IMG/VR virus record: IMGVR_UViG_3300035180_002250
Span: 62,001 to 126,000 of that record
Origin: a virus
Direction: 5' to 3' (one strand)
Length of the DNA stretch: 64,000 nucleotides
Part shown: positions 55,725 to 63,948 of the stretch, in pieces
Layout: the number at the start of each line of letters is the position of its first letter
Position numbering within the stretch: position 1 is the first letter of the stretch
Made by a program: the position numbers and the translations under genes
Notes under the pieces: model-generated
Told to the model about the DNA's origin: nothing
Databases searched by the model: none
What the model saw: only the letters and a program-made list of their open reading frames with translations

Positions 55725-56639
55725 TCAAGTCAACGTAACCTTGTATACACCATAGGTATTACCAATACCAAACCCAGGGGCCTCATATGTATGGAATGAA
55801 TACATATCCGCCTCAGTTTTGATAAACAGAGTTGCATCTTGGAGCAGGTAAAATTTACAGAAGTACTCCTGGGGTGCAAAGAAGTACAGGACATCCTCAG
55901 CCACTAAATCAGATTTAATCGTTGTGACCACAGGGAATCCCATAAACTTATCTTCACCCTCAACCCCATCGGCCATACGTGCATCCTGCATCTTGAAACC
56001 GATGTCTTCAACCTTCAACGCTAAAGAGCTAAGATAGGTATTTTTGTGCATTAAAACTTTGCCCACAGGCTGCTTCAATGCCGTTAACCCTTTAAGACCA
56101 GCCACGAAAGCATCTTTGAACGTGAGCGTGGTCCCTACATCCACCGACGTAGATTGATTGGCTGCATTACCAGATATAATATCAGCAATCGTACTCATGA
56201 ACAGACCGTCTTCCTGCTCCTGAATAATTTTAGACTGATTTTCCTTCAACCACGCCATAATATCCATACGGATCGTCATTAATTCGAACTTGCTTTTGTT
56301 AATCCGTTCAGACTCGACTTTCCCAAAAGGAATCCTAAAACGACGACCATCAAAATAGGTCCGATCCCCTGTACCCTTAAACGGTACAAAGGTAGCTTTC
56401 GTCGCCGTGGGTTCCTTCTCCACGATGATCGATGGCGTATCTGAATCCAGCAGCGGGTCCAGTTCATCAGCCGTAACAGTTTTAGGAGTAAACAGTCTAC
56501 GCAGAAAACCGTCTTCATACAGTCTCTGACGAATATACGCGCTACCTGCCTCCTCAGCTTCCTTTACCATTCCACTGTCAATTTTATTTAAAAAAGCAGT
56601 GTTCAGGATCTCAGCACTAACATTAAGTGTTTCGTACAT
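55725..56639 (-). CDS. Major capsid protein
   Basis: A 304-residue HK97-fold capsid protein. The pattern includes a helix with DIMAWLKENQSKIIQEQEDG, the central AFVAGLKGLTALKQPVGKVL and MGFPVVTTIKSDLVAEDVLY, and a last domain with LFIKTEADMYSFHTYEAPGF. The N-terminus contains MVKEAEEAGS, a K-x-A motif that may be a prohead protease site, at about residues 24-33. Ribosome site AAGGAGATGTAG. Role: shell of the head. It sits between the decoration protein and connectors, as expected. Confidence 0.88.
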   Translation of the reverse strand: MYETLNVSAEILNTAFLNKIDSGMVKEAEEAGSAYIRQRLYEDGFLRRLFTPKTVTADELDPLLDSDTPSIIVEKEPTATKATFVPFKGTGDRTYFDGRRFRIPFGKVESERINKSKFELMTIRMDIMAWLKENQSKIIQEQEDGLFMSTIADIISGNAANQSTSVDVGTTLTFKDAFVAGLKGLTALKQPVGKVLMHKNTYLSSLALKVEDIGFKMQDARMADGVEGEDKFMGFPVVTTIKSDLVAEDVLYFFAPQEYFCKFYLLQDATLFIKTEADMYSFHTYEAPGFGIGNTYGVYKVTLT

Positions 56640-56713
56640 TATCTACATCTCCTTAAAATAGTAGTATTCGTTTTACTTTCTAAATAATCAATTAACCATG
56701 GTTAACCAATTAT

Positions 56714-57124
56714 TTAAGATGCCGGATCACACCAAAGCACAGTAAGTTCACCAGTCGATGCATTGAAACTCAATACCTGCCCCACAACCCGCTGAGTACC
56801 TGAAGCTGCTGCAAACTTACCACTTACCGCAGAAAGCTTCATGTTTGGAGTAAAGCTGCTGCCCGTATAACAAGCACTATCCACCTTCACTACAAAGTTG
56901 GATGGTAAACAAGTTAATTTACCAGTAACTGCTTCGACTGCAATACACATAACAGGCAAATTACCTGCATTAGCACCATCCGTAGAATACGATGCAACAT
57001 CAACAGCGCCAGTAGTACCATTAATAGCTCCAATCACCCCAGGTGTAATAGTAACACCACTCGACGGAGACAGAGTTAAATCAAGTGCACCAGCAGAAGG
57101 CCAACCCTTAATAATTTGATACAT
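56714..57124 (-). CDS. Head decoration protein, 136 aa
   Basis: A small beta-rich protein with glycine/threonine-rich turns (GALDLTLSPSSG, GAINGTTGAVDVA, LPVMCIAV, VDSACYTGSSF, GQVLSFNASTGELTVLW). The pattern resembles decoration or cement proteins that stabilise the shell (lambda gpD-like role). Directly before the capsid gene with a strong ribosome site (AAAGGAG), which suits high expression. Family name not recognised. Confidence 0.65.
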   Translation of the reverse strand: MYQIIKGWPSAGALDLTLSPSSGVTITPGVIGAINGTTGAVDVASYSTDGANAGNLPVMCIAVEAVTGKLTCLPSNFVVKVDSACYTGSSFTPNMKLSAVSGKFAAASGTQRVVGQVLSFNASTGELTVLWCDPAS

Positions 57125-57160
57125 TGTGTAATTCTCCTTTGACTAAATTAATTGTAATTT

Positions 57161-57264
57161 TTGACACTACCCACAGCTAAAGCCGGTAGATTCTCAGGCA
57201 ACACTAACTATTATCGGTGTTAGCGCCTGAACCCTCTGCCCGAGGGCTTTACGGCATTTTTGGT
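57161..57264 (-). mobile_element. TnpB-less element copy 4 (right-end core joined to left-end tip)
   Basis: The right-end core (TTGACACTACCC, GATTCTCAGGCAACACT, CCCGAGGGCTTT) runs straight into ACGGCATTTTTGG, which matches the left-end tip ACGGCGTTTTTT of copy 2. Nearly all internal sequence is gone. The core has more substitutions than the other copies, so it is likely the oldest. It sits between the 82-residue gene and decoration gene. Confidence 0.7.
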
Positions 57265-57271
57265 AACGTTA

Positions 57272-57520
57272 TTAGGACAGAATAAAATCCAATAACGGAT
57301 TCATACTCTGATTAGGTAACTGACTAAGCGTACCGTAATCATTGGACTCAGTTGCAACCTTATTCATCAACTTCACATTGCTATTAGTAGTACTTGCAAT
57401 TTTATTTAAAGTTTTCATATTATTATCATAATCATGCATGAACGTTTCAAACCCTGTAATAACTGAGTTTAATCGTTCAGCAAGCTTTTCAAATTCCTGA
57501 ACCAATTCAGTTTTATCCAT
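57272..57520 (-). CDS. Small head-cluster protein, 82 aa
   Basis: A small helical, coiled-coil-like protein (LVQEFEKLAERLNSVITGFE) with two K-x-A motifs (NKIASTT, NKVATES) like those in the scaffold. Located between scaffold and capsid with TTAGGA ahead of the start. Probably a prohead core component; no family recognised. Confidence 0.6.
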   Translation of the reverse strand: MDKTELVQEFEKLAERLNSVITGFETFMHDYDNNMKTLNKIASTTNSNVKLMNKVATESNDYGTLSQLPNQSMNPLLDFILS

Positions 57521-57532
57521 AGTAAATTTATC

Positions 57533-57754
57533 CTAACTAACATAGAATTTTAAGAAATTTAATACTTGTTTGGAATCTAATTTAATAGTTTCCTGTTTAC
57601 TGAGGTTAAAACTTGTAGAAGCAATTTTTTCACTATGGTGGATACCAAATGTATCAGCATCTGTACCAGAAGCTGTATCTGCTGCAGATAACAAAGTAGC
57701 AATTTTAGTTAAACTATCCACTGTGTCTTGCAATTCGTTAACGATTGTATTCAT
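57533..57754 (-). CDS. Small head-cluster protein, 73 aa
   Basis: A helical small protein with K-x-A motifs TKIATLL and EKIASTS, similar in style to its 82-residue neighbour. Its start overlaps the stop of the 57930 gene (ATGA), so the genes are coupled. Possible prohead core protein; unrecognised. Confidence 0.6.
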   Translation of the reverse strand: MNTIVNELQDTVDSLTKIATLLSAADTASGTDADTFGIHHSEKIASTSFNLSKQETIKLDSKQVLNFLKFYVS

Positions 57755-57930
57755 TTTGAATTTACCAATTCTTGCAATTCATTTACATTAATAAAGAAAG
57801 ATGGAGAACCTTTTAATTTATTATCATCAGATTCGATAAACTCCATAGCCTGTTTAATAAACACAGGAACTGCCTCCATGCATTCTTTAAACTCTTGGAT
57901 CAACTTTGTAATATCTGGTTTAGGTTCCAT
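57751..57930 (-). CDS. Small head-cluster protein, 59 aa
   Basis: A frame of 59 codons starting at ATG 57930 (MEPKPDITKLIQEFKE) and ending at 57751 inside the next start. It is helical with FIKQAMEFIE in the middle and ends NVNELQELVNSK. Third in a row of tiny genes between scaffold and decoration. The tight ATGA overlap supports it being real. Confidence 0.6.
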   Translation of the reverse strand: MEPKPDITKLIQEFKECMEAVPVFIKQAMEFIESDDNKLKGSPSFFINVNELQELVNSK

Positions 57931-57938
57931 AGTATTAA

Positions 57939-58739
57939 TTACTTGCCAAGAAACTGTTTAACTACGCTATATGCATTCCGTGATATTGCCACCATCTCTG
58001 ACTCAGCGTCATCCGACAATGAACCACTTGCTTCCTTTTCTAGAGCATTCAAAGAAACTCTTGTAATATCATAAGCTTCTTTACTAATGTTGGTGTAATC
58101 GTCCTCGTCAATACCTTTGATATTCTGTGCTTCTTCAACTCCGGCTTCATAAGCTTCTTTAATCATCACATCTTTAATTGTGTTCAAATAACTCTTTGTC
58201 ATATCATATGCCTCTTTTGTAATTTCAGTATGGGCCTGCTTCTCTTGAAGCGTATCAAAGAACCCATCTGCAAATAACTTCCCGAATACCTGAGCATCCT
58301 TTTCCAATGCAGTAAGTTCTTTTTCCTGTGCCTGCTTTGCCAATTGCTTCAACGATTCTACAGCCATGTTGTAGGTAGTTTCAGCCTGCACAACTCCCTT
58401 TGCAGCCTCAGTAATTGCCTGTTTTGCAGCATCTTCCTGTTCAGCCTGAGCATTCGCTGCAGCCAATAATGCCTGTTGTTGCCCCTTCCCACCACCTGCA
58501 CCAGCTTGCTGTTGCTGCAGTGCAGCTAATGTCTCTGGGTCAATATCCTGACCTCCCTGAGCACTAGGGTCACCTTGAGCCTCACCTAAAATAGCCGCTA
58601 CTTGATCAGGTGTCACAACATTCGATTCAGAATCCTTACCAGCAGACGCAGCAGTTTTAGTAGTGCCATCCGTGGAACTAGATGTTTCAAACTGCTGTAA
58701 AATATCACTCAACCGTAAAACTTTAGTTTTCTCAGGCAT
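57939..58739 (-). CDS. Prohead scaffold/core protein
   Basis: A 266-residue, Gln/Ala/Glu-rich, largely helical protein between protease and capsid, the usual place of the scaffold. Start: the ATG at 58739, eight bases from AAGGA. The C-terminal half has four related repeats (TKEAYDMTK, IKEAYEAG, SKEAYDITR, SRNAYSVVK) plus LEKDAQ and LEKEAS. These K-x-A motifs may be cut by the prohead protease, as happens to core proteins. Role: shapes the capsid and then leaves or is degraded. Confidence 0.75.
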   Translation of the reverse strand: MPEKTKVLRLSDILQQFETSSSTDGTTKTAASAGKDSESNVVTPDQVAAILGEAQGDPSAQGGQDIDPETLAALQQQQAGAGGGKGQQQALLAAANAQAEQEDAAKQAITEAAKGVVQAETTYNMAVESLKQLAKQAQEKELTALEKDAQVFGKLFADGFFDTLQEKQAHTEITKEAYDMTKSYLNTIKDVMIKEAYEAGVEEAQNIKGIDEDDYTNISKEAYDITRVSLNALEKEASGSLSDDAESEMVAISRNAYSVVKQFLGK

Positions 58740-59035
58740 AATAAGCATCCTTATATTTATAAAAATTTGACTGGTTTATTTGACCTACCTGACTAACTGA
58801 CCTACCTCAAAAATATACTGAGTCATCTAAGCATCTAAGTGCAAATATATTATACATTAATATTCAGTATATTATATATTGTAATGTTAAATGAAAAATG
58901 TTAATATACTATTAATATTTATGACAGAAATCACCAATGTTTAATAAGCTGCCTATAAAAAATTTATCTTCGTTCCTTGCATCCAAAAAATAGTATAACT
59001 ATGTTATAAGTACTTGATTTGTACATGAGGTTTAT
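58740..59035. other. Divergent intergenic region
   Basis: An AT-rich gap between scaffold (minus) and PAAR (plus) genes. It has a direct repeat of CTGACCTACCT near 58784-58806 and the promoter candidate at 59002. No gene is supported; no clear minus-strand promoter motif is seen. Confidence 0.55.
59002..59010 (+). promoter_or_regulatory. Putative extended -10 promoter TGTTATAAG
   Basis: Fifth intergenic copy of the motif, only 25 bases before the ATG at 59036. A start of transcription a few bases downstream would leave a leader of about 20 bases containing GAGG. This spacing supports the -10 reading of the motif. Confidence 0.6.
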
Positions 59036-59317
59036 ATGCAATATATAAATACAGACTCCAAAGCATTCGGTGTATGTAATATTTGTAAAAAATCAGTTTT
59101 TGGTAAACTTGATAAAGGTAGTGACACAGTATTTCTTGAAGGGAAAAATGCTGGAAGAGTAGGTGATAAAGTTAAGGCTGATTGTGGGCATTCAGGATTT
59201 ATCAACAGCGGGTCATCAATACTTTATATTAATGGTAAACCAGCCGCAGATTTGACATCATCAATAGTTGGAGATTTTACTGGAAGGTTTATAAAAGGGA
59301 CTTCCACAATTCAATAA
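59036..59317 (+). CDS. PAAR-type spike tip protein
   Basis: A 93-residue protein with the PAAR repeat pattern: SDTVFLEGKNAGRVGDKVKA, DCGHSGFINSGSS, ILYINGKPAADL. Two Cys in the N-terminus (CNIC) and CGH in the middle may bind metal at the tip, as in T4 gp5.4 and type VI tips. Role: sharpens the tip of the spike from the 48795 gene. It is coded on the opposite strand from the other tail genes, under a TGTTATAAG promoter candidate. Confidence 0.85.
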   Translation: MQYINTDSKAFGVCNICKKSVFGKLDKGSDTVFLEGKNAGRVGDKVKADCGHSGFINSGSSILYINGKPAADLTSSIVGDFTGRFIKGTSTIQ

Positions 59318-59366
59318 TTAACTATCTATATATCATTTCGTAAAAACTAACATAAGGAATTACGCT

Positions 59367-61079
59367 ATGACATTTGCAATAAAGAAAGTAGTAGAAGACT
59401 ACAATGATTATTTATGGTGCTGTTGCTATGAATCCAACACCACTTTCTTTATAGGAGCTTATAATCAAGGTACCGGATCAACAGCTGAAGCACAAAACTT
59501 GTATAGATACTCCACTACAACTGGTACCTTGGATGATGCACATTTACCTTATTATTATGAAACTATTGGGCATGAAGCAACACGCCCCTTTTACTTAAAT
59601 GGTACAATTTATGTATTAACAGAAGGACTAAATTTAGATAACCAGCAATCTGAAACATCTGGTGCATTTGTAATTAATTACTCATCACGAACAAAAATTG
59701 CAACTTTTCCATATTGCTACTTATTAATAGCTCAATACTTTAGGTCAAATGGGAAATATATAGTAGGATGGTGTGATAAATATAACAGTAATACATTTAA
59801 ACTTTATGATTGCCCCCCTACTGGTGGAAAAACACTATTTGCAACTATAGGCAGTAATTTACAATTTTTTGGTAGTGTTGAACACAACGGAAACTTACTT
59901 TTATGCGGGAGTAATATAGCTTCAAACACTGGAGTTATTTATTTAGTTGAAGCAGATGGTACCGTTATGAAAATATTTGAAACATCTGAACAACCTGGGT
60001 TCAACGCTTTAACTATATATAATAATACAGTATATGCACTTGGGGCAACTCCAGCATTATACAAATTTGATGCAATCAATTTAACTTTTAATAATATTTG
60101 GAAGTGTAGTTCACAAGGAGTTGAATCTGGTGGAATGTATTCAACTACTTCCGCAAATAATAAGGGAGGAATAATAATTCCGGTAGCCGGAGATCAGTTC
60201 GGTGAAATCTACTACTTACAAGATAACCTAGTGTATAAAATTATTAAAGATAGTGATTTCACAGGAGCAAAACCAAATAAAACTGACTTAGGGGCATCAA
60301 GTGGATTTATTACATTTAGTACAAATGGATATTACATAGTATATAACGTAGCTAATAGTCGGCTGGGTCCATCATCTATATATCAACTTACTGGTACCTT
60401 TACAGGAGATGAAGAGGTTGACGGAGCAAATACTATAGACATTACACTTCCTAGCAACACAAGCACTCTAGACACACTGATAAATGATCTGGACTCACAG
60501 TACCAATGTTCAATCGATAGTTATAATAGCCTTAACGATGAAAAAACAAAACTGGAAAATCAAATAAGTTTGGTAACATCCCTAAAAAAACAATACAGTG
60601 GTAGCTACCCAGATATAGCCACTATGTTAGGCTACCACTTAAATCAAAAATCAGGAACTGGGGGAACCTATGGGTTAAAAGACAATTTGAATAGTGTTAA
60701 AAAAATGACAAAAGCAGCAGAGAAAAATCTAAAAATAACCGAATTACTTAGCAGAATATATACAGCTGCAAAGAATGGATCAAATGTACCAACAATTGAT
60801 GCAGACTTATTGAAAGATATTAAAAACAGTGCTGATGACGAAGACAGTGCGCCTGACTTCATTTATAAAAACAGAGAGGACTTTCCGGATTATCAAGTGG
60901 ACGAAGACACTGGAGTAAAGGTAGAATGGCCAATCGGAGCTACCTGTGTAAAAAAAGGTGTACTATATGTATATACAGGCGTAGAATGGACTGTCTGGAA
61001 GTACCATGATAACGACACCGGATGGGAGAGAGTAGCCTTACAGAGTTCAGATGAACAAATAACAGCAACTGGCGCTTAA
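59367..61079 (+). CDS. Beta-propeller-like fibre or receptor-binding protein, 570 aa
   Basis: The first about 350 residues show repeated strand-turn units with the pattern of WD/kelch-like propellers (NLYRYSTTTGTL, RPFYLNGTIYVLTEG, VEHNGNLLLCGSN, LTIYNNTVYALGATP). A coiled-coil-like part follows (about 370-440) and the C-terminus has KKGVLYVYTGVEWTVWK, a fibre-type ending. No enzyme residues are evident. It follows the PAAR gene, so a tail-tip adhesion role is likely. Start ATG with AAGGAATTACGCT. Confidence 0.65.
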   Translation: MTFAIKKVVEDYNDYLWCCCYESNTTFFIGAYNQGTGSTAEAQNLYRYSTTTGTLDDAHLPYYYETIGHEATRPFYLNGTIYVLTEGLNLDNQQSETSGAFVINYSSRTKIATFPYCYLLIAQYFRSNGKYIVGWCDKYNSNTFKLYDCPPTGGKTLFATIGSNLQFFGSVEHNGNLLLCGSNIASNTGVIYLVEADGTVMKIFETSEQPGFNALTIYNNTVYALGATPALYKFDAINLTFNNIWKCSSQGVESGGMYSTTSANNKGGIIIPVAGDQFGEIYYLQDNLVYKIIKDSDFTGAKPNKTDLGASSGFITFSTNGYYIVYNVANSRLGPSSIYQLTGTFTGDEEVDGANTIDITLPSNTSTLDTLINDLDSQYQCSIDSYNSLNDEKTKLENQISLVTSLKKQYSGSYPDIATMLGYHLNQKSGTGGTYGLKDNLNSVKKMTKAAEKNLKITELLSRIYTAAKNGSNVPTIDADLLKDIKNSADDEDSAPDFIYKNREDFPDYQVDEDTGVKVEWPIGATCVKKGVLYVYTGVEWTVWKYHDNDTGWERVALQSSDEQITATGA

Positions 61080-61103
61080 CCTATTTTATTTGATTTTATT
61101 AAA

Positions 61104-61153
61104 ACCCCTCCCTATAATTGGTATAGGGCAACAAAACCTTTATAAGGAGGGGT
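61104..61153 (+). promoter_or_regulatory. Hairpin sequestering the ribosome site of the 61157 gene
   Basis: ACCCCTCC (61104-61111) pairs with GGAGGGGT (61146-61153), the ribosome site of the next gene; an inner stem CCCTATA/TATAGGG can also form. The start ATG follows four bases later. Folding would block translation, so timing control is plausible. Confidence 0.55.
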
Positions 61154-61156
61154 ATT

Positions 61157-61372
61157 ATGTGGTGGGACAAAGAAAACAAAAGACTACGTGACGGTGTAGG
61201 ACCAAATGGGGAAGACAAGCTAACCTTTTCAGATGTTGTAGACGCTGTTGGAACCAATATCATAGGACTTGGTCTCGGTTGTCTTGGGTTGGCTCTCATG
61301 GCAGTGATAGCAAGGGATCAAGCCCTTGACAGCTGTAATCCGGATAACTGGACCAGGATCAATCATTGGTGA
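61157..61372 (+). CDS. Small membrane protein, 71 aa (holin-like candidate)
   Basis: One transmembrane helix at about residues 33-51 (IIGLGLGCLGLALMAVIA), a charged N-terminus (DKENKRLRDGVG) and a polar end. Its translation start is hidden in a hairpin (61104-61153), which suits a lysis-timing protein. No holin family is recognised. The stop is two bases from the mini-element at 61375. Confidence 0.6.
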   Translation: MWWDKENKRLRDGVGPNGEDKLTFSDVVDAVGTNIIGLGLGCLGLALMAVIARDQALDSCNPDNWTRINHW

Positions 61373-61374
61373 CA

Positions 61375-61551
61375 TTGACACTCCCAACGGCTAAAGCCGG
61401 GGGGATTCTCAGGCAACACCGACCATTGCCGATGTTAGCGCCTGAACCCTCTGCCCGAGGGCTTTAATTATTATATTATGTGATATAATATAAGAAAAGT
61501 TCACCTTATATCTCCATGTCTAAAGGCAGTGATCTTACGGCGTTTTTTTTG
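61375..61551 (-). mobile_element. Mini-element, copy 5 (both ends, no tnpB)
   Basis: The right-end core (TTGACACTCCC, GATTCTCAGGCAACACCG, CCCGAGGGCTTTAAT) is joined to a left-end segment like that of copy 2 (AAGTTCACCTTATAT, CCATGTCTAAAGG, CTTACGGCG and a T run). About 177 bases long with tnpB deleted: a miniature, non-autonomous form. It ends beside the ribosome site AAAGGAGG of the 61566 gene and points opposite to both neighbours. Confidence 0.8.
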
Positions 61552-61565
61552 ATAAAGGAGGTACC

Positions 61566-61766
61566 ATGACAACATCTGAAAACACTACGCCTGGTAGTGA
61601 CCAGGAAACACAAAACCTCTATGCTAAAATTATAAATGCTTCCGAAATAATTGGTGGATTCATAATTCTTGGATGCATTTTATTCGCGTATGCGATGTAT
61701 GAGGAAGCAGGAAACGGAGGTGCGAAATATTTTGATAAGTACAGGGAATGGCATAATATGAGATAA
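61566..61766 (+). CDS. Small membrane protein, 66 aa
   Basis: One transmembrane helix at about residues 25-45 (IIGGFIILGCILFAYAM), with charged ends (KYFDKYREW at the C-terminus). The ribosome site AAAGGAGG lies next to the mini-element end. Together with the 71-residue gene upstream it may form a lysis or membrane module; no family recognised. A terminator follows. Confidence 0.6.
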   Translation: MTTSENTTPGSDQETQNLYAKIINASEIIGGFIILGCILFAYAMYEEAGNGGAKYFDKYREWHNMR

Positions 61767-61783
61767 TTAACTATTCATAGGAT

Positions 61784-61829
61784 AAGTAACGCTTATATAT
61801 ATCTTTTAATATCTAAGCGTTACTTTTTT
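61784..61829. terminator. Bidirectional terminator
   Basis: AAGTAACGCTTA and TAAGCGTTACTT form a perfect 12-bp stem, followed by TTTTTT on the plus side. It separates the plus-strand membrane genes from the converging protease gene. Confidence 0.85.
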
Positions 61830-61839
61830 AGCTTACATA

Positions 61840-63948
61840 TTATTTCCTGTTTCTTAACTTTTCGTTCAACAAAGACCCAAGCAGTACCGACCCGGTATAC
61901 GTAGTTACTGGATTATTAACCACCATCCTGCCAGCTTTATACCCCAGCCTACCTGGTAGTGACATTTCCTGCTCAGGGTCCCTATAATTTCTGTATATCC
62001 ACTTTTTGTTTATCAAATAATCCAACCCAAGAACAGATGGTACAGATAGACCAAGTAACACTGGTAAATTTTCCTTAGTAAACGATCCGATCTCCTTTGA
62101 GGAGTCCGTGAATTTTTTTAGCCGGTTCTTCCAATCTACAGCACTTTCCGCTGCCGTTTTGTTATGGTGAAACCCAAAGGAAGCAGCCGGTATTTCCGTG
62201 TGATGCTCAGTTTCTACAAGCTCATCAACCGGTTTTGAATTCAACAGCACTGAACCTACCCCAACGCCAAGTACCGATGTTAAAACTCTTTCCAATAGAG
62301 GTCTGTTGGAGAACAGGGATAACAACCCTGCCAACCCAATAGCAGACCCTAAAATGCGTTTAATAATTTCCATCGGACTTTTAATAGATGTTGCTTGTGT
62401 CACATTGTACCTATTAGTTACTGCAGCGTTCCCCATTCTATCTATAAACTTCACTGTGTCCAGATTTCCAGAACTTGATTTCAACGCTTCATTCAAACTA
62501 TACTTCAGCGTTTTCATCAGTGATTTATTATTCATCAAGTTATTTACATCAATGGAATCCGATGTATTAAATTCAGGAATCTTTCCATAATTTATAACAC
62601 TGTTGGCCGCACTCTTTGTTAGGCTATCTGTGAAATCATCACTAAAACCAACATTACTTGGTAATAACCTCTTGATCAAAATTATACGATTTTTAACTAC
62701 TGGACCAATTGTATGTACAATATTATTAAACCTTGAACCATTCTGTATTTCTTCTGGATCAACATCATTTAAGATTGGTAGAACCGTGCTTTCCAATTTA
62801 TCCGGTCTATCCTGAAGGAAACTAAAGCCCTCCTGCAGCTTATCCAATATCTGTGGAATAATATCCTGGGTTAGACTATCACCAAAAAAATGTTTCCCTG
62901 CCGAATAAGCCATATCACCAACCGAGGGGACACCTCCAAGACCAATCGTGATCCGTATCAAACCCCCTGGGGATACATCCGTTGCATCCAGATCATCAAA
63001 ATCCATCGTTGGGTAGTCCATAGCATCCAACTGCTGACTATGTGACTTTAAAAACTCCAGTTTGCGCTTCTCATCAAGGTCATCACCAACATCGATGTCA
63101 GCAATATTACCATCAACTTGTTTAATAATATCACTTACCTTTTTAATACTGGATATCTTGCTTAATGCGTACTCGTGTTCTTCACCAAGTTCAGCAGATG
63201 TTTTAACTATACCATCATTAACAGACTCACCTTTGGCATCCCGAGTATCACCCATGTATTCATTTGTTCTGGCATTGGTATATTTTTTATCCGATGCCTC
63301 TTTCTCCAGTGCCCAGGCTGTCTTGTCTGCTGGCCTATTAACTATGGATATATCAAAAAACCTGAGTGGACCTGGATTTATTGCGTACACCTGCCTTCCA
63401 TCTGCTAAAATCTTCTTCATATTATATTTCAGATGGTCACAGTACTCCGCCCTTGTTTTTGATTTATGCCCACAAATGGAACACACATCATTTGCTACCC
63501 GTACCCCCATCGACACAAAAACTTGTTCGTTGTTTCGCAGTTTGGATACCAATACATCTGCACCTCTGGCTCCTTTATCAAACTCCAGAACCAGTTCAAC
63601 ACGGTGCATATTATCGTTATAGAAAGAGTATATTGGTTTACCTATAGATTTATTTACATCTTTATTCATGTGAAATAAAAAAATATGTCCATCCTTTACA
63701 AAGGAAGGATGATATTTCTTTAAATCAGCTCCATCAAACCAATCCCCATTATTATTGGGTCCATAATAATTTCCATCAGTCATAGCGATTACATGCAAGT
63801 ACCCCTTATTCTTACCCCTGTTGAAAGTCCTCCAGAATACTTGGATATCGTTGGACGCTGTTTTAACAAGATAGCCATCGTCAACAATAGAAACCCTAGG
63901 TTCCAGTGTATCCTCAACATAAGCACCAAGATCAATAATCTTATACAT
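61840..63948 (-). CDS. Prohead protease with long C-terminal extension
   Basis: A 702-residue protein. The first about 220 residues look like a prohead protease of the large-myovirus type: GYLHVIAMTDGNYYGPNNNG, HIFLFHMNKD (likely catalytic His), VELVLEFDK, FVSMGVRV (likely catalytic Ser) with CSICGHKS and EYCDHL, a Cys/His group. ALEKEAS ends this part and could be a self-cleavage site. The remaining about 470 residues are a separate region with hydrophobic stretches (LTSVLGVGVGSVLL, VLLGLSVPSVLGLDYL), perhaps a core or membrane-contacting domain. Such a large extension is unusual. Role: matures the prohead. It is the first gene of the head block. Confidence 0.75.
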   Translation of the reverse strand: MYKIIDLGAYVEDTLEPRVSIVDDGYLVKTASNDIQVFWRTFNRGKNKGYLHVIAMTDGNYYGPNNNGDWFDGADLKKYHPSFVKDGHIFLFHMNKDVNKSIGKPIYSFYNDNMHRVELVLEFDKGARGADVLVSKLRNNEQVFVSMGVRVANDVCSICGHKSKTRAEYCDHLKYNMKKILADGRQVYAINPGPLRFFDISIVNRPADKTAWALEKEASDKKYTNARTNEYMGDTRDAKGESVNDGIVKTSAELGEEHEYALSKISSIKKVSDIIKQVDGNIADIDVGDDLDEKRKLEFLKSHSQQLDAMDYPTMDFDDLDATDVSPGGLIRITIGLGGVPSVGDMAYSAGKHFFGDSLTQDIIPQILDKLQEGFSFLQDRPDKLESTVLPILNDVDPEEIQNGSRFNNIVHTIGPVVKNRIILIKRLLPSNVGFSDDFTDSLTKSAANSVINYGKIPEFNTSDSIDVNNLMNNKSLMKTLKYSLNEALKSSSGNLDTVKFIDRMGNAAVTNRYNVTQATSIKSPMEIIKRILGSAIGLAGLLSLFSNRPLLERVLTSVLGVGVGSVLLNSKPVDELVETEHHTEIPAASFGFHHNKTAAESAVDWKNRLKKFTDSSKEIGSFTKENLPVLLGLSVPSVLGLDYLINKKWIYRNYRDPEQEMSLPGRLGYKAGRMVVNNPVTTYTGSVLLGSLLNEKLRNRK

